A DNA stretch of 17,310 bases from Betaproteobacteria bacterium. GTDB taxonomy: Bacteria; Pseudomonadota; Gammaproteobacteria; Burkholderiales; SG8-39. Within the stretch, counting starts at the first letter, position 1. Each line of letters starts with the position of its first letter. The translations under genes and the position numbers were made by a program. The notes under the pieces were generated by a model. It saw nothing but the letters and a program-made list of their open reading frames with translations. It did no database searches and was not told the DNA's origin. The stretch spans positions 1 to 17,310 of the forward strand of contig JAFAGU010000019.1 of NCBI GenBank assembly GCA_019237595.1, written 5' to 3'. Shown in pieces: positions 1-7,880 of this stretch.

Positions 1-1
1 C

Positions 2-259
2 TGGCTCGGCCGGATCGTTCTCGAGGCCGGCGCCGATGCGACCGCCGCGTATCAGTTCTTCCTCGAAAGCTATCCGCGCCAAGGCTGGACGCTCCTGAGC
101 GCGACGCGCGGAAAGACGAGCCTGCTTGTCTTCACGAAGCAAGAGCGCACCGCCACCGTTGAAGTTTCGGAGCCGGCGCTCGGTGGCGGCGCGCTGGTTA
201 CGCTCACGGTTTCGCCCAAAGGCGCCGCGGTGCCGGCCGCGCCCGCCCGCAAGCCCTGA
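2..259 (+). CDS. C-terminal part of a small unrecognised protein, possibly exported
   Basis: An open frame enters from the window edge and ends at TGA 257-259, leaving 85 residues with no start visible. The visible part reads as a compact fold: a helix-like stretch containing AAYQFFLESYPRQGWTLLSA, then alternating hydrophobic strands (SLLVFTKQER, TATVEV, ALVTLTVSP), ending in an Ala/Pro-rich tail. The pattern of a helix, a QGW turn and short beta strands recalls small periplasmic or lipoprotein-like proteins of Proteobacteria, but this is only an impression and I do not recognise the family. The codon pattern is like the neighbours and the gene points toward ndk, 105 bp away, with a promoter-like element between, so it is probably a separate transcription unit. 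A signal peptide or lipobox, if present, lies outside the window. Confidence 0.7.
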   Translation, partial: WLGRIVLEAGADATAAYQFFLESYPRQGWTLLSATRGKTSLLVFTKQERTATVEVSEPALGGGALVTLTVSPKGAAVPAAPARKP

Positions 260-306
260 ATCGCCACCTAAGCTCTTGTTTTTTCGAACGTCGCGGTTGG
301 CTGCCG

Positions 307-315
307 TGGTAAACT
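307..315 (+). promoter_or_regulatory. Candidate extended -10 promoter for ndk
   Basis: The short gap before ndk contains TGGTAAACT, an extended -10 element (TG, one base, then TAAACT, 4 of 6 to TATAAT) about 50 bp before the ndk start. No convincing -35 box lies at the normal 16-18 bp spacing, as expected for an extended -10 promoter. The local sequence is the most A/T-rich nearby, with a run of T at 279-284. Transcription would start near 322, leaving a leader of about 40 nt. This could drive the whole array from ndk to der. The assignment rests on motif inspection only. Confidence 0.45.
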
Positions 316-364
316 GGCAGGCTAACCATCTCGAGCAACGACTACAGCAACGGAGAGCGCAGAA

Positions 365-790
365 ATGGCGGTGGAGCGGACCCTGTCGATCATCAAGCCC
401 GACGCGGTGAAGAAGAACGTGATCGGCGAGATTGTCTCTCGCTTCGAGAAAGCCGGCCTCCGGGTCGTCGCCGCGCGCATGATGCATCTCTCGCGCCAGC
501 AGGCCGAAGGGTTCTACGCCGTGCACCGGGATCGGCCGTTCTTCCGCGACCTCGTCGATTTCATGGTGTCGGGCCCCGTGCTCGTCCAGGTGCTCGAGGG
601 CGACAACGCCATCAGCAAGAACCGCGAGCTCATGGGCGCTACCGATCCCAAGAAGGCGGCGAAGGGCACCATCCGCGCCGACTTCGCTCAATCGATCGAT
701 GCCAACGCCGTGCATGGGTCGGACGGGGCGGAAACCGCGCGCACGGAAATCGGGTACTTCTTCGCCGCCCACGAGGTCTTCTCGCGGTGA
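365..790 (+). CDS. ndk: Nucleoside diphosphate kinase
   Basis: This cytoplasmic enzyme transfers the gamma phosphate of ATP to nucleoside diphosphates through a phospho-histidine intermediate and balances NTP and dNTP pools. The 141 residues match the usual bacterial length. The N-terminal ERTLSIIKPDAV carries the conserved nucleotide-contacting Lys11, and the signature NAVHGSD places the catalytic histidine at residue 117, with the conserved Asn114 before it. The C-terminal end (ARTEIGYFF) is typical. The ATG at 365 is preceded by CGGAGAG at 351-357, a well-spaced ribosome binding site. The stop overlaps the GTG start of rlmN by 4 bp, so the two are translationally coupled. Ndk beside rlmN is the standard Betaproteobacterial order. 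Nothing is odd about the gene. Confidence 0.98.
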   Translation: MAVERTLSIIKPDAVKKNVIGEIVSRFEKAGLRVVAARMMHLSRQQAEGFYAVHRDRPFFRDLVDFMVSGPVLVQVLEGDNAISKNRELMGATDPKKAAKGTIRADFAQSIDANAVHGSDGAETARTEIGYFFAAHEVFSR

Positions 791-1878
791 AGCGGAACCT
801 CCTCCAGTTCGACGGCGAGGGGCTTGCGCGCTGGTTCGAGGGCATGGGGGAGAAAGCCTTCCGCGCTCGGCAGGTCGAGCGCTGGGTCCATCAATCGGGC
901 GAGGGCGAATTCGCCCGCATGAGCGACCTCGCGAAGGGTCTGCGCGAGAAGCTTGCCCTGGCGGCGTGCGTCGAGGCGCCGATCGTCGTCGGCGATTCGG
1001 TGGCCGAGGACGGCACGCGCAAGTGGCTGCTGAAGGTCGACGGCGCGAATGCCGTCGAGGCGGTGTTCATCCCGGAGGTCGACCGCGGCACGCTCTGCGT
1101 ATCGAGCCAGGCAGGATGCGTCCTCGACTGCGAGTTCTGCTCGACCGGCAAGCAGGGCTTCAATCGCAACCTCACCACCGCGGAGATCGTCGGCCAGCTC
1201 TGGCTCGCCAACCGGTTCCTGCGGGACGAGGAGCACCCGAGGCCGATCTCGAACGTCGTCATGATGGGCATGGGCGAGCCCTGCCTGAATCTGGACGAGG
1301 TCATTCCTGCGCTCAGGCTCATGCTCGACGACCACGCCTACGGTCTCTCCCGCCGACGCGTCACGGTCTCGACCTCTGGGGTCATTCCCGGCATGGATCG
1401 CCTGCGCGAGGAGTGTCCCGTGGCGCTCGCGGTATCGCTCCACGCGCCGAACGACGCGCTGCGCGACCGCCTGGTTCCGCTCAACCGCAAGTATCCGCTC
1501 CGCGAGCTCCTTGCGGCATGCAAGCGCTACCTCGAGCGCGCGCCCCGCGACTTCATCACCTTCGAGTACGTGATGCTCGAGGGCGTGAACGATTCCGACG
1601 AGCACGCGCGCGAGCTGCTGAAGATCGCCGCCAAGGTGTCGTGCAAGTTCAACCTGATCCCGTTCAATCCGTTTCCCGGTTCAGGGTTCAAGCGCTCGAG
1701 CGCCGAGCGCATCGCGCGGTTCGCCGAGATCCTGCGGCGCGACGGCCTGACGGTCACGACCCGAAAGACGCGCGGCGACGATATCGCCGCGGCCTGCGGA
1801 CAGCTTGCCGGCGAGGTCGCGGACCGCACGCGCCGCAGCACCCGACGGACGGTCGCGCTGAAGGAGGTTCGCGCATGA
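787..1878 (+). CDS. rlmN: Dual-specificity RNA methyltransferase RlmN (radical SAM)
   Basis: RlmN methylates C2 of adenosine 2503 in 23S rRNA and adenosine 37 in some tRNAs, using radical SAM chemistry and a methyl-cysteine intermediate. The 363 residues show the radical SAM cluster motif CVLDCEFC with Cys111, Cys115 and Cys118, followed by STGKQGFNRN, then MGMGEPCLN and the SLHAPND stretch. The second catalytic cysteine expected near the C terminus is present at Cys337 in AAACGQLAGE, so the enzyme looks intact. The GTG start at 787 overlaps the ndk stop (GTGA); this start gives the usual N-terminal sequence with LARWFEGMGEKAFRARQ. The gene ends in an ATGA overlap with pilW. Confidence 0.97.
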   Translation: MKRNLLQFDGEGLARWFEGMGEKAFRARQVERWVHQSGEGEFARMSDLAKGLREKLALAACVEAPIVVGDSVAEDGTRKWLLKVDGANAVEAVFIPEVDRGTLCVSSQAGCVLDCEFCSTGKQGFNRNLTTAEIVGQLWLANRFLRDEEHPRPISNVVMMGMGEPCLNLDEVIPALRLMLDDHAYGLSRRRVTVSTSGVIPGMDRLREECPVALAVSLHAPNDALRDRLVPLNRKYPLRELLAACKRYLERAPRDFITFEYVMLEGVNDSDEHARELLKIAAKVSCKFNLIPFNPFPGSGFKRSSAERIARFAEILRRDGLTVTTRKTRGDDIAAACGQLAGEVADRTRRSTRRTVALKEVRA

Positions 1879-2666
1879 AGATCCTCGCGGTCGCGGCCGC
1901 CCTGTCGATCGGCGCGGCGCTGCTTGGCGGGTGCGGGACGCCGGCCCCGCAGGCGCCCAGCGTGGACACGGGAACGGTCGCCGGGGAGTCGAGCGATCCG
2001 CGCAACCGCGCGAAGATCCACACCGAGCTCGCCTCGGCGTACTACCAGCGCGGCAACATGGGCGTTGCGCTCGAGGAGCTCCGCGCGGCGGTGGCCGCCG
2101 ATTCGACCTACGCGACGGCGCACGGCCTTTTTGGCCTCGTTTACATGGACCTCAAGGAAAACCAGCTCGCCGAGCAAAGCTTCCAGCGAGCGTTGCAGCT
2201 TTCGCCGAACGACCCCGACCTCAACCACAACTACGGGTGGTTCCTCTGCCAGACCAATCGGGAGACCGGCTCGATCAAGTATTTCCTCCAGGCCGTGCGC
2301 AACCCCCTCTACCCGACGCCGCAGCGCTCGTATGCCGCCGCCGGGCAGTGCTCGCTCAAGGCGAACAACCTGAAGGATGCCGACGAGCTCCTGCAGCGCG
2401 CGCTCAAGCTCGATCCGGACGACCCGGTCTCGCTTCTGCAGATGGCCAAGGTGCGCTACCGCCAGGGCAACATGGACGATGCGCGCAAGATGGTGACCGC
2501 CTACAACCGGGGCGCGACGCCGAGCGCCGAATCGCTCTGGCTCGCGCTGCGCGTCGAGCGCAAGCTGGGCGAGCGGGTCGCGGAGGCGAGCCTCGCCAAC
2601 CAGCTGCGCCGGCGATTCCCCGGCTCGCCCGAATACCAGGCGCTGCAGCGGGGCGACTTTGACTGA
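1875..2666 (+). CDS. pilW: Type IV pilus biogenesis/stability lipoprotein PilW (PilF)
   Basis: PilW/PilF is the outer-membrane pilotin that helps the PilQ secretin insert and multimerise for type IV pili. The 263-residue protein starts with a lipoprotein signal peptide: Lys2, a hydrophobic stretch, and the lipobox LGGC with the lipidated Cys20. Residue +2 is Gly, compatible with sorting to the outer membrane. From about residue 45 there is a series of tetratricopeptide repeats, visible in AYYQRGNMGVALEELRAAV and AEQSFQRALQLSPNDPDLN, then a second block around residues 160-205. The frame is open far upstream, but ATG 1875 is chosen because it gives the signal peptide, has AAGGAGG at 1861-1867 and overlaps the rlmN stop as ATGA. 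Its presence suggests the host makes type IV pili. Confidence 0.94.
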   Translation: MKILAVAAALSIGAALLGGCGTPAPQAPSVDTGTVAGESSDPRNRAKIHTELASAYYQRGNMGVALEELRAAVAADSTYATAHGLFGLVYMDLKENQLAEQSFQRALQLSPNDPDLNHNYGWFLCQTNRETGSIKYFLQAVRNPLYPTPQRSYAAAGQCSLKANNLKDADELLQRALKLDPDDPVSLLQMAKVRYRQGNMDDARKMVTAYNRGATPSAESLWLALRVERKLGERVAEASLANQLRRRFPGSPEYQALQRGDFD

Positions 2667-3534
2667 GCCGGCGGAGCTCCCTCCGTCGCAGGCGCAGCCC
2701 GAGGCCGGCCCCGAAGCACTCGGCGTCGGCCGCGCGCTGTCGGAGGCCCGTGCGGCGCAGGGACTCGCGATCGCCGACATCTCGCACCAGCTGAAATTCA
2801 TGCCGCGCCAGCTCGAGGCGCTCGAGAACGAGCGCTTCGACCTGCTTCCCGGCCCGACGATCGCGCGCGGAATGGTGCGCACGTACGCGCGCTTCCTCAA
2901 GCTCGATCCGGAGCCGCTCCTCGAGCGAATGGCAGGCCGCGTCGACCCTCGCGATGCCACGCCGCAGCTCGCGGCTCGCTACAGCCAGCCGGTGCCCTTC
3001 GCCGACCACGGCCGCCGCTCGACGCTCGTCTATCTGTCGCTCTCCGCGGCGATCCTCGCCATCGCGGCGGGCGTGCTCTATGAATGGAAGCGCGAGCGCC
3101 CGGCCGCGGACTTCGTGGCGGCGGCGGCGCCGGAATCCGCGGAGGCGAGCGCTGCGCCCGCTCAGGCGGCTCCGGTCGCGCCGCCGGGACCCATCGCCTC
3201 AGCCGCGCCCGTGGCGATCGCTGCACCTTCCAGCGCGGCGCCTCTTTCCGGCTCCGTGCCCGTCTCGGCGCCCTCCGCGGAGCCCAAGACTACGGGTTCC
3301 CACCGCATGGTGTTCCGGTTCCAGGAGGAGGCGTGGATCGAAGTGACCGACGGGGCCGGGCGCCTGCTCGCTTCCTCGCTCAACGCCGCCGGCTCCGAGC
3401 GCGTCATCCAGGGCCGGCCGCCCTTCAGCCTCGTGATTGGAAATGCAAGCCACGTCAAGCTGACCTACAACGAGAAAGACGTCGATCTCCAGCCGCACGT
3501 CCGCGTCGAGGTCGCGCGGTTCACGCTCAAATGA
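2659..3534 (+). CDS. rodZ: RodZ-type cell-shape protein with HTH, one membrane span and DUF4115 domain
   Basis: RodZ links cytoplasmic MreB filaments to the cell-wall elongation machinery. The 291 residues follow the family layout: an N-terminal HTH_25/Cro-like domain (about 22-95, with LSEARAAQGLAIADISHQL), one transmembrane helix (about 121-142, STLVYLSLSAAILAIAAGVL), a periplasmic Ala/Pro/Ser-rich linker (about 148-212), and a C-terminal beta domain (215-291) with EAWIEVTDGAGRLL. The span follows Arg119-Arg120, consistent with a cytoplasmic N terminus. I take TTG 2659 as the start: it overlaps the pilW stop by 8 bp with a GGGGCG stretch upstream, and no better start precedes the HTH domain. 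The exact start is the least certain point. The stop overlaps ispG as ATGA. Confidence 0.92.
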   Translation: MTEPAELPPSQAQPEAGPEALGVGRALSEARAAQGLAIADISHQLKFMPRQLEALENERFDLLPGPTIARGMVRTYARFLKLDPEPLLERMAGRVDPRDATPQLAARYSQPVPFADHGRRSTLVYLSLSAAILAIAAGVLYEWKRERPAADFVAAAAPESAEASAAPAQAAPVAPPGPIASAAPVAIAAPSSAAPLSGSVPVSAPSAEPKTTGSHRMVFRFQEEAWIEVTDGAGRLLASSLNAAGSERVIQGRPPFSLVIGNASHVKLTYNEKDVDLQPHVRVEVARFTLK

Positions 3535-4784
3535 CGCTGCCGCGCCGCAGGCGCTCGCGCCAGGTCCGCGTGGGCCGCGTCCTGATCGGCGGCGACGCGC
3601 CGGTCGTCGTGCAGTCCATGACGAACACCGACACCGAAGATGCGGCCAGCACCGTTCGCCAGGTGGAAGCGCTTGCGCGCGCGGGCTCCGAGCTCGTGCG
3701 CATCACGGTCAATACACCCGAGGCAGCGGCCCGAGTGCAGGAGATCCGAGAGCGCCTCGACGCGGCCGGTTGCGACGTGCCGCTCATCGGCGACTTCCAC
3801 TTCAATGGCCACAAGCTGCTCACGCAGTACCCCGATTGCGCCCGGGCGCTCGCCAAGTACCGCATCAATCCGGGGAACGTAGGCCGCGGGATGAAGCGCG
3901 ACGAGCAATTCGCGACGATGATCGAGTGCGCGATCCGCCATGGCAAACCGGTCCGCATCGGGGTCAACTGGGGCAGCCTCGATCCGGAGCTGCTCGCCCG
4001 CCTGATGGACGAGAACGCGAGCCTCGCCGAACCGAAGGACGCGCCGGAAGTCATGCGCGAAGCGGTGATCCGCTCCGCGATCGATTCCGCCCGGCAGGCC
4101 GAAGAGCTCGGCCTGGCGGCCGATCGGATCATCCTCTCCTGCAAGATGAGCCAGGTGCAGGACCTCATCGCCGTCTACCGCGACCTCGCCGGACGCTGCG
4201 AGTACGCGCTGCACCTCGGGCTCACCGAGGCCGGGATGGGATCGAAGGGCATCGTCGCCTCGGCGGCGGCGATGGGCGTGCTGTTGCAGGAGGGCATCGG
4301 CGACACGATCCGCGTCTCGCTCACGCCGGAGCCGAACGGCGATCGCGCGCGCGAAGTCCAGGTTGCCCAGGAGCTTCTCCAGACGATGGGCTTGCGCGCG
4401 TTCTCGCCCATGGTGAGCGCCTGCCCGGGTTGCGGGCGCACCACGAGCACGGTCTTCCAGGAGCTTGCTCAGAAGATCGAAGCGTCCCTTCGCGCAAAGA
4501 TGGGGGAGTGGCGCATGCGCTATCCGGGGGTGGAAGGCTTGCGCGTCGCGGTGATGGGCTGCGTCGTAAATGGCCCGGGCGAGTCGAAGCACGCCGATAT
4601 CGGCATCAGCCTGCCGGGAACGAACGAGCTCCCCGTGGCGCCGGTGTACGTCGACGGCCGCAAGACTGTGACCCTCAAGGGCGAGCGGATCGCCGAGGAG
4701 TTCGAGGCGATCGTGGACGAGTATGTCGCGCGGCGCTACGCGCCTGGCGAGGCCAAGAAGAAGATTCCGATCAAGGCGGTCTAG
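3531..4784 (+). CDS. ispG: 4-hydroxy-3-methylbut-2-en-1-yl diphosphate synthase (GcpE)
   Basis: IspG is the penultimate enzyme of the MEP pathway. It reduces and opens methylerythritol cyclodiphosphate to HMBPP with a [4Fe-4S] cluster, supplying isoprenoids for quinones and undecaprenyl carriers. The 417 residues have the bacterial two-domain layout: a TIM barrel (VVVQSMTNTDT, PLIGDFHFNGH, INPGNVG, then GLTEAGMGSKG) and a C-terminal cluster-binding domain with CPGCGR (Cys298, Cys301) and GCVVNGPGE (Cys344, catalytic Glu351). All cluster ligands are present. ATG 3531 overlaps the rodZ stop by 4 bp. There is no strong Shine-Dalgarno sequence, so translation probably depends on coupling. Only 3 bp separate it from hisS, and the rodZ-ispG-hisS order is conserved. 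Confidence 0.97.
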   Translation: MTLPRRRRSRQVRVGRVLIGGDAPVVVQSMTNTDTEDAASTVRQVEALARAGSELVRITVNTPEAAARVQEIRERLDAAGCDVPLIGDFHFNGHKLLTQYPDCARALAKYRINPGNVGRGMKRDEQFATMIECAIRHGKPVRIGVNWGSLDPELLARLMDENASLAEPKDAPEVMREAVIRSAIDSARQAEELGLAADRIILSCKMSQVQDLIAVYRDLAGRCEYALHLGLTEAGMGSKGIVASAAAMGVLLQEGIGDTIRVSLTPEPNGDRAREVQVAQELLQTMGLRAFSPMVSACPGCGRTTSTVFQELAQKIEASLRAKMGEWRMRYPGVEGLRVAVMGCVVNGPGESKHADIGISLPGTNELPVAPVYVDGRKTVTLKGERIAEEFEAIVDEYVARRYAPGEAKKKIPIKAV

Positions 4785-4787
4785 GAA

Positions 4788-6059
4788 GTGGCGAAGATCC
4801 AGGCCGTTCGCGGCATGAACGACATCCTGCCAGGCGAGGCGCAAGCCTGGCTCGCCTTCGAGGCGAAGGTGGAAGCCTGGCTCGCTCGCTACGGCTACCA
4901 GAACATCCGGATGCCGCTCGTCGAGCACACGCAGCTTTTCCGGCGCGCGATCGGCGAGGCGACCGACATCGTCGAGAAGGAGATGTACGCCTGGCGCGAT
5001 GAATTGAACGGCGAGGACCTCACTCTTCGCCCGGAAGGCACCGCTTCCTGCGTGCGCGCGGCGATCGAGCACAGCCTGCTGCACGACGGGCCCAAGCGCC
5101 TCTGGTACGGCGGCCCGATGTTCCGGCACGAACGCCCGCAGAAGGGCCGGTACCGGCAGTTCCACCAGTACGGCGCCGAGGCGCTCGGGTATCCGGGCCC
5201 CGACGTCGATGCGGAGCTCATCGTCATGTGCGCCGCCCTCTGGCGCGAGCTCGGTCTCGAAGGCCTGCGGCTCGAGCTCAACAATATCGGCGCGCCGCAA
5301 GAGCGCGCGCGCTACCGCGCGGACCTCGTGCGATTCCTCGAAAAGAACCGCGAGCGGCTGGACGACGATGCCCGGCGGCGCATGCAGACGAACCCGCTGC
5401 GCACGCTCGATTCCAAGAACCCGTCGGTCCAGGAGGTCCTGTCGGGCGCGCCGACAATGGCGGCGTACCTGGGAGACGAGTCGCTCGGTCATTTCGAGGG
5501 GCTCAAGCGGCTTCTGGATGCTGCGGGAGTCGGGTACACGCTGAACGCGCGGCTGGTGCGCGGCCTGGACTATTACAATCTCACCGTCTTCGAATGGGTG
5601 TCGGACCGCCTCGGCGCCCAGGGCACGGTGTGCGGCGGAGGCCGATACGACGGGCTCTTCGAGCTGCTCGGCGGCCGCCCGACGCCGGCCGCGGGGTTTG
5701 CGATGGGGAACGAGCGGCTGCTCGCGCTGGTTGCTGCTGCCAGCGAAGGGGAAGCCGTGCAGGCGCTCGATGCGTATGTGATCCACCAGGGTTCCGGCAC
5801 GCTGGAATATGCCCTGCCTCTCGCGGAAGCGCTGCGCTCGCGGGGATACCGGGTGGTTCTGCACGCCGGAGGCGGGAACTTCAAGGCGCAGATGAAGAAG
5901 GCCGACGCGAGCGGGGCAGCCCTGGCGCTGATTGTCGGGGAAGACGAAGTGCGCGGCGGGGAGGTGACGCTCAAGCCCCTGCGCGAGGCGCGCGAGCAGC
6001 TGCGCGTTCGCAAGCAGGCGCTCGTGCCGGAATTCGAACAGGCGATGAAAAAGGGCTAG
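4788..6059 (+). CDS. hisS: Histidyl-tRNA synthetase
   Basis: HisRS charges tRNA-His with histidine in the cytoplasm. The 423 residues match the class II bacterial enzyme. The N terminus AVRGMNDILPGEA is typical; motif 2 has LTLRPEGTASCVRA and the FRHERPQKGRYRQFHQ loop (112-127); the histidine-binding HisA motif is RGLDYYNLTVFEW (258-270); motif 3 is GGGRYDGLFELLGG (283-296). A C-terminal anticodon-binding domain covers about 325-415. GTG 4788 is taken as the start because it gives the standard N terminus 3 bp after the ispG stop; AAGGCGG about ten bases upstream can act as ribosome binding site. The gene appears intact. Confidence 0.98.
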   Translation: MAKIQAVRGMNDILPGEAQAWLAFEAKVEAWLARYGYQNIRMPLVEHTQLFRRAIGEATDIVEKEMYAWRDELNGEDLTLRPEGTASCVRAAIEHSLLHDGPKRLWYGGPMFRHERPQKGRYRQFHQYGAEALGYPGPDVDAELIVMCAALWRELGLEGLRLELNNIGAPQERARYRADLVRFLEKNRERLDDDARRRMQTNPLRTLDSKNPSVQEVLSGAPTMAAYLGDESLGHFEGLKRLLDAAGVGYTLNARLVRGLDYYNLTVFEWVSDRLGAQGTVCGGGRYDGLFELLGGRPTPAAGFAMGNERLLALVAAASEGEAVQALDAYVIHQGSGTLEYALPLAEALRSRGYRVVLHAGGGNFKAQMKKADASGAALALIVGEDEVRGGEVTLKPLREAREQLRVRKQALVPEFEQAMKKG

Positions 6060-6063
6060 GGAA

Positions 6064-6696
6064 ATGCCGCTCGATCTCGAGGAACAGGAACAAGTCGACG
6101 AGCTGAAGGCGTGGTGGAACCAATGGGGCACGCTCGTGCTGAGCGTCGTGCTTGCGGCGGCGCTCGCCTTCGCCGGCCTTCAGGCGTGGCGGTGGTACCA
6201 GCGCGAGCAGGCCGCGCAGGCGGCGGCGCTTTACGAGGCGCTGGCGCGCGCCGTCCAGGCGAACGACGCCAAGGCGGTCCGCAACGCCGGCGGAACGCTC
6301 GCCGAAAGCTACGGCCGCACGCTCTACGCATCGATGGGCGCGCTTCTCTCGGCGCGCTATTACTTCGACAAGGGCGACCTCAAGAACGCGAAGGCGCAGC
6401 TCCAGTGGGTGCTGGAGCGCTCGGGCTCCGACGACTTCCGCGACTTGGCGAGGCTGCGCCTCGGCGCCATCCTCCTCGACGAAAAAGCCTTCGACGAAGC
6501 TCTGAAGCTCGCGGATGCGAAACACGCGGCGGCTTACGATGCGCAGTACGCGGCGCTGAAGGGCGACGTCCTGGCGGCGAAAAAACAGCCGGCCGACGCC
6601 AAGGCGGCCTACCAGGCCGCGCTCGACAAGGCCGGCCGCGAGGACAGCGCGTTCCGCGAGAGCGTGCGCATGCGCCTCGAGGCGCTCGGAGCCTAG
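6064..6696 (+). CDS. yfgM: YfgM-like TPR membrane protein, ancillary SecYEG translocon subunit
   Basis: YfgM is a single-span inner-membrane protein whose periplasmic TPR domain associates with the SecYEG translocon and the chaperone PpiD, helping newly exported proteins. The 210 residues begin with an acidic cytoplasmic segment (LDLEEQEQVDELKAWWNQWG), one membrane helix at about 22-43 (TLVLSVVLAAALAFAGLQAW), then an Ala-rich helical region with TPR character (for example FDKGDLKNAKAQLQWVLERS). The length and the place between hisS and bamB match the family. ATG 6064 lies 4 bp after hisS with a TAGGGAA stretch just ahead. It ends 2 bp before bamB, consistent with a shared role in envelope protein export. 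Confidence 0.93.
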   Translation: MPLDLEEQEQVDELKAWWNQWGTLVLSVVLAAALAFAGLQAWRWYQREQAAQAAALYEALARAVQANDAKAVRNAGGTLAESYGRTLYASMGALLSARYYFDKGDLKNAKAQLQWVLERSGSDDFRDLARLRLGAILLDEKAFDEALKLADAKHAAAYDAQYAALKGDVLAAKKQPADAKAAYQAALDKAGREDSAFRESVRMRLEALGA

Positions 6697-6698
6697 CC

Positions 6699-7871
6699 AT
6701 GCGATCAGATAATCGAGCCGGCCTTGTCCCGGCGCTCGCGGCGTGCGCTTTGCTGCTTGGCTCGTGCAGCACGCTGGACAAGTTCAACCCCTTCTCGCGC
6801 CCGAGCGGCCCGAAGCCCGCTGAGCTGCCTCAAATCTCCGGCGAGCGCGCAGTGCGCGTGCTCTGGTCGGCGAGCGTCGGCTCGGCCGACCGGTATGTTT
6901 TCTCGCCTGCTGTCGCGGGCGAGGCCGTCTATGCCGCTTCGCGCGACGGCACGGTCGCGCGCTTCATGGCTGCCGATGGCCGGCAGGCCTGGCGAACATC
7001 CCTCGACACCCGGCTCTCCGCGGGCGCCGGCGCTGGCGGCACGACCGTCGCCGTGGCGAATGCCGAGGGCGAAGTCATCGCGCTCGACGCGAAGACCGGC
7101 GCCGAGCGCTGGCGCGCGCGCGTCTCGAGCGAGGTGCTCGCCTCGCCGGCGGTGGCGGCGGGCCTCGTCATCGTGCGCAGCGTCGACAGCCGCGTCTTTG
7201 CCTTCGGCGAGGAAGACGGGAAGCGGCGCTGGGTCTACCAGCGGGCTGCGGCATCGCTCATGATCCGCACGCCCGCAGGCATCGCCACGGACGTCGACAC
7301 GGCCTACGCCGGTTTTTCCGGCGGCCGGCTCGCGGCGATCAACCTCTCGAACGGCGCCGTGCGCTGGGAAGCCGTGGTGGCCAACCCGAGAGGCGCAACG
7401 GAGCTCGAGCGCGTCACGGACGTGGTGGGCACGCCGGCCGTCCAGGGCCGCGAAGTCTGCGCTGCCGCGTACCAGGGGCGGATTGCGTGCTTCGAGGCCG
7501 AGAGCGGGCGCCCGGTCTGGGCCTTCGAGTTCTCCTCCCTCACCGGCGTCTCCGTGGATGCGCGCTACGCCTACGCGAGCGACGACCGCGGTGCCGTGCA
7601 GGCGCTCGACCGCAGCTCGGGCCGCGCGGTCTGGAAGCAGGACCGCCTGCGCCTGCGCCAGCTCACCCAGCCGCAGGCCCTGGGCGAAGCGGTCGCGGTG
7701 GGCGACTTCGAAGGCTACGTGCATTTTCTCGCCCGAGACTCGGGCGCGTTTGTCGCCCGCTATGGAACCGGCAGCAGCGCGATTCGCGCCACGCCGGTGC
7801 CACTCGCACCCGCGGCCAACGCGGTGCTCGTGCAGAGCCAGAATGGCGGGCTCTTCGCGCTAGGTCTGTGA
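6699..7871 (+). CDS. bamB: Outer-membrane protein assembly factor BamB
   Basis: BamB is the beta-propeller lipoprotein of the BAM complex, which folds beta-barrel proteins into the outer membrane. The 390 residues start with a signal peptide ending in the lipobox LGSC (lipidated Cys23, followed by Ser). The mature part has repeated PQQ-like propeller blades, seen as recurring phrases such as GEVIALDAKTGAERWRARV, GRLAAINLSNGAVRWEAVV, GRIACFEAESGRPVWAFEF and GAVQALDRSSGRAVWKQD. Family length is normal. ATG 6699 is used because it puts the lipobox at the right distance and lies 2 bp after yfgM, although the frame is open further upstream. It is followed by der after 9 bp, the standard order. Confidence 0.96.
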   Translation: MRSDNRAGLVPALAACALLLGSCSTLDKFNPFSRPSGPKPAELPQISGERAVRVLWSASVGSADRYVFSPAVAGEAVYAASRDGTVARFMAADGRQAWRTSLDTRLSAGAGAGGTTVAVANAEGEVIALDAKTGAERWRARVSSEVLASPAVAAGLVIVRSVDSRVFAFGEEDGKRRWVYQRAAASLMIRTPAGIATDVDTAYAGFSGGRLAAINLSNGAVRWEAVVANPRGATELERVTDVVGTPAVQGREVCAAAYQGRIACFEAESGRPVWAFEFSSLTGVSVDARYAYASDDRGAVQALDRSSGRAVWKQDRLRLRQLTQPQALGEAVAVGDFEGYVHFLARDSGAFVARYGTGSSAIRATPVPLAPAANAVLVQSQNGGLFALGL

Positions 7872-7880
7872 ACGCACGCC

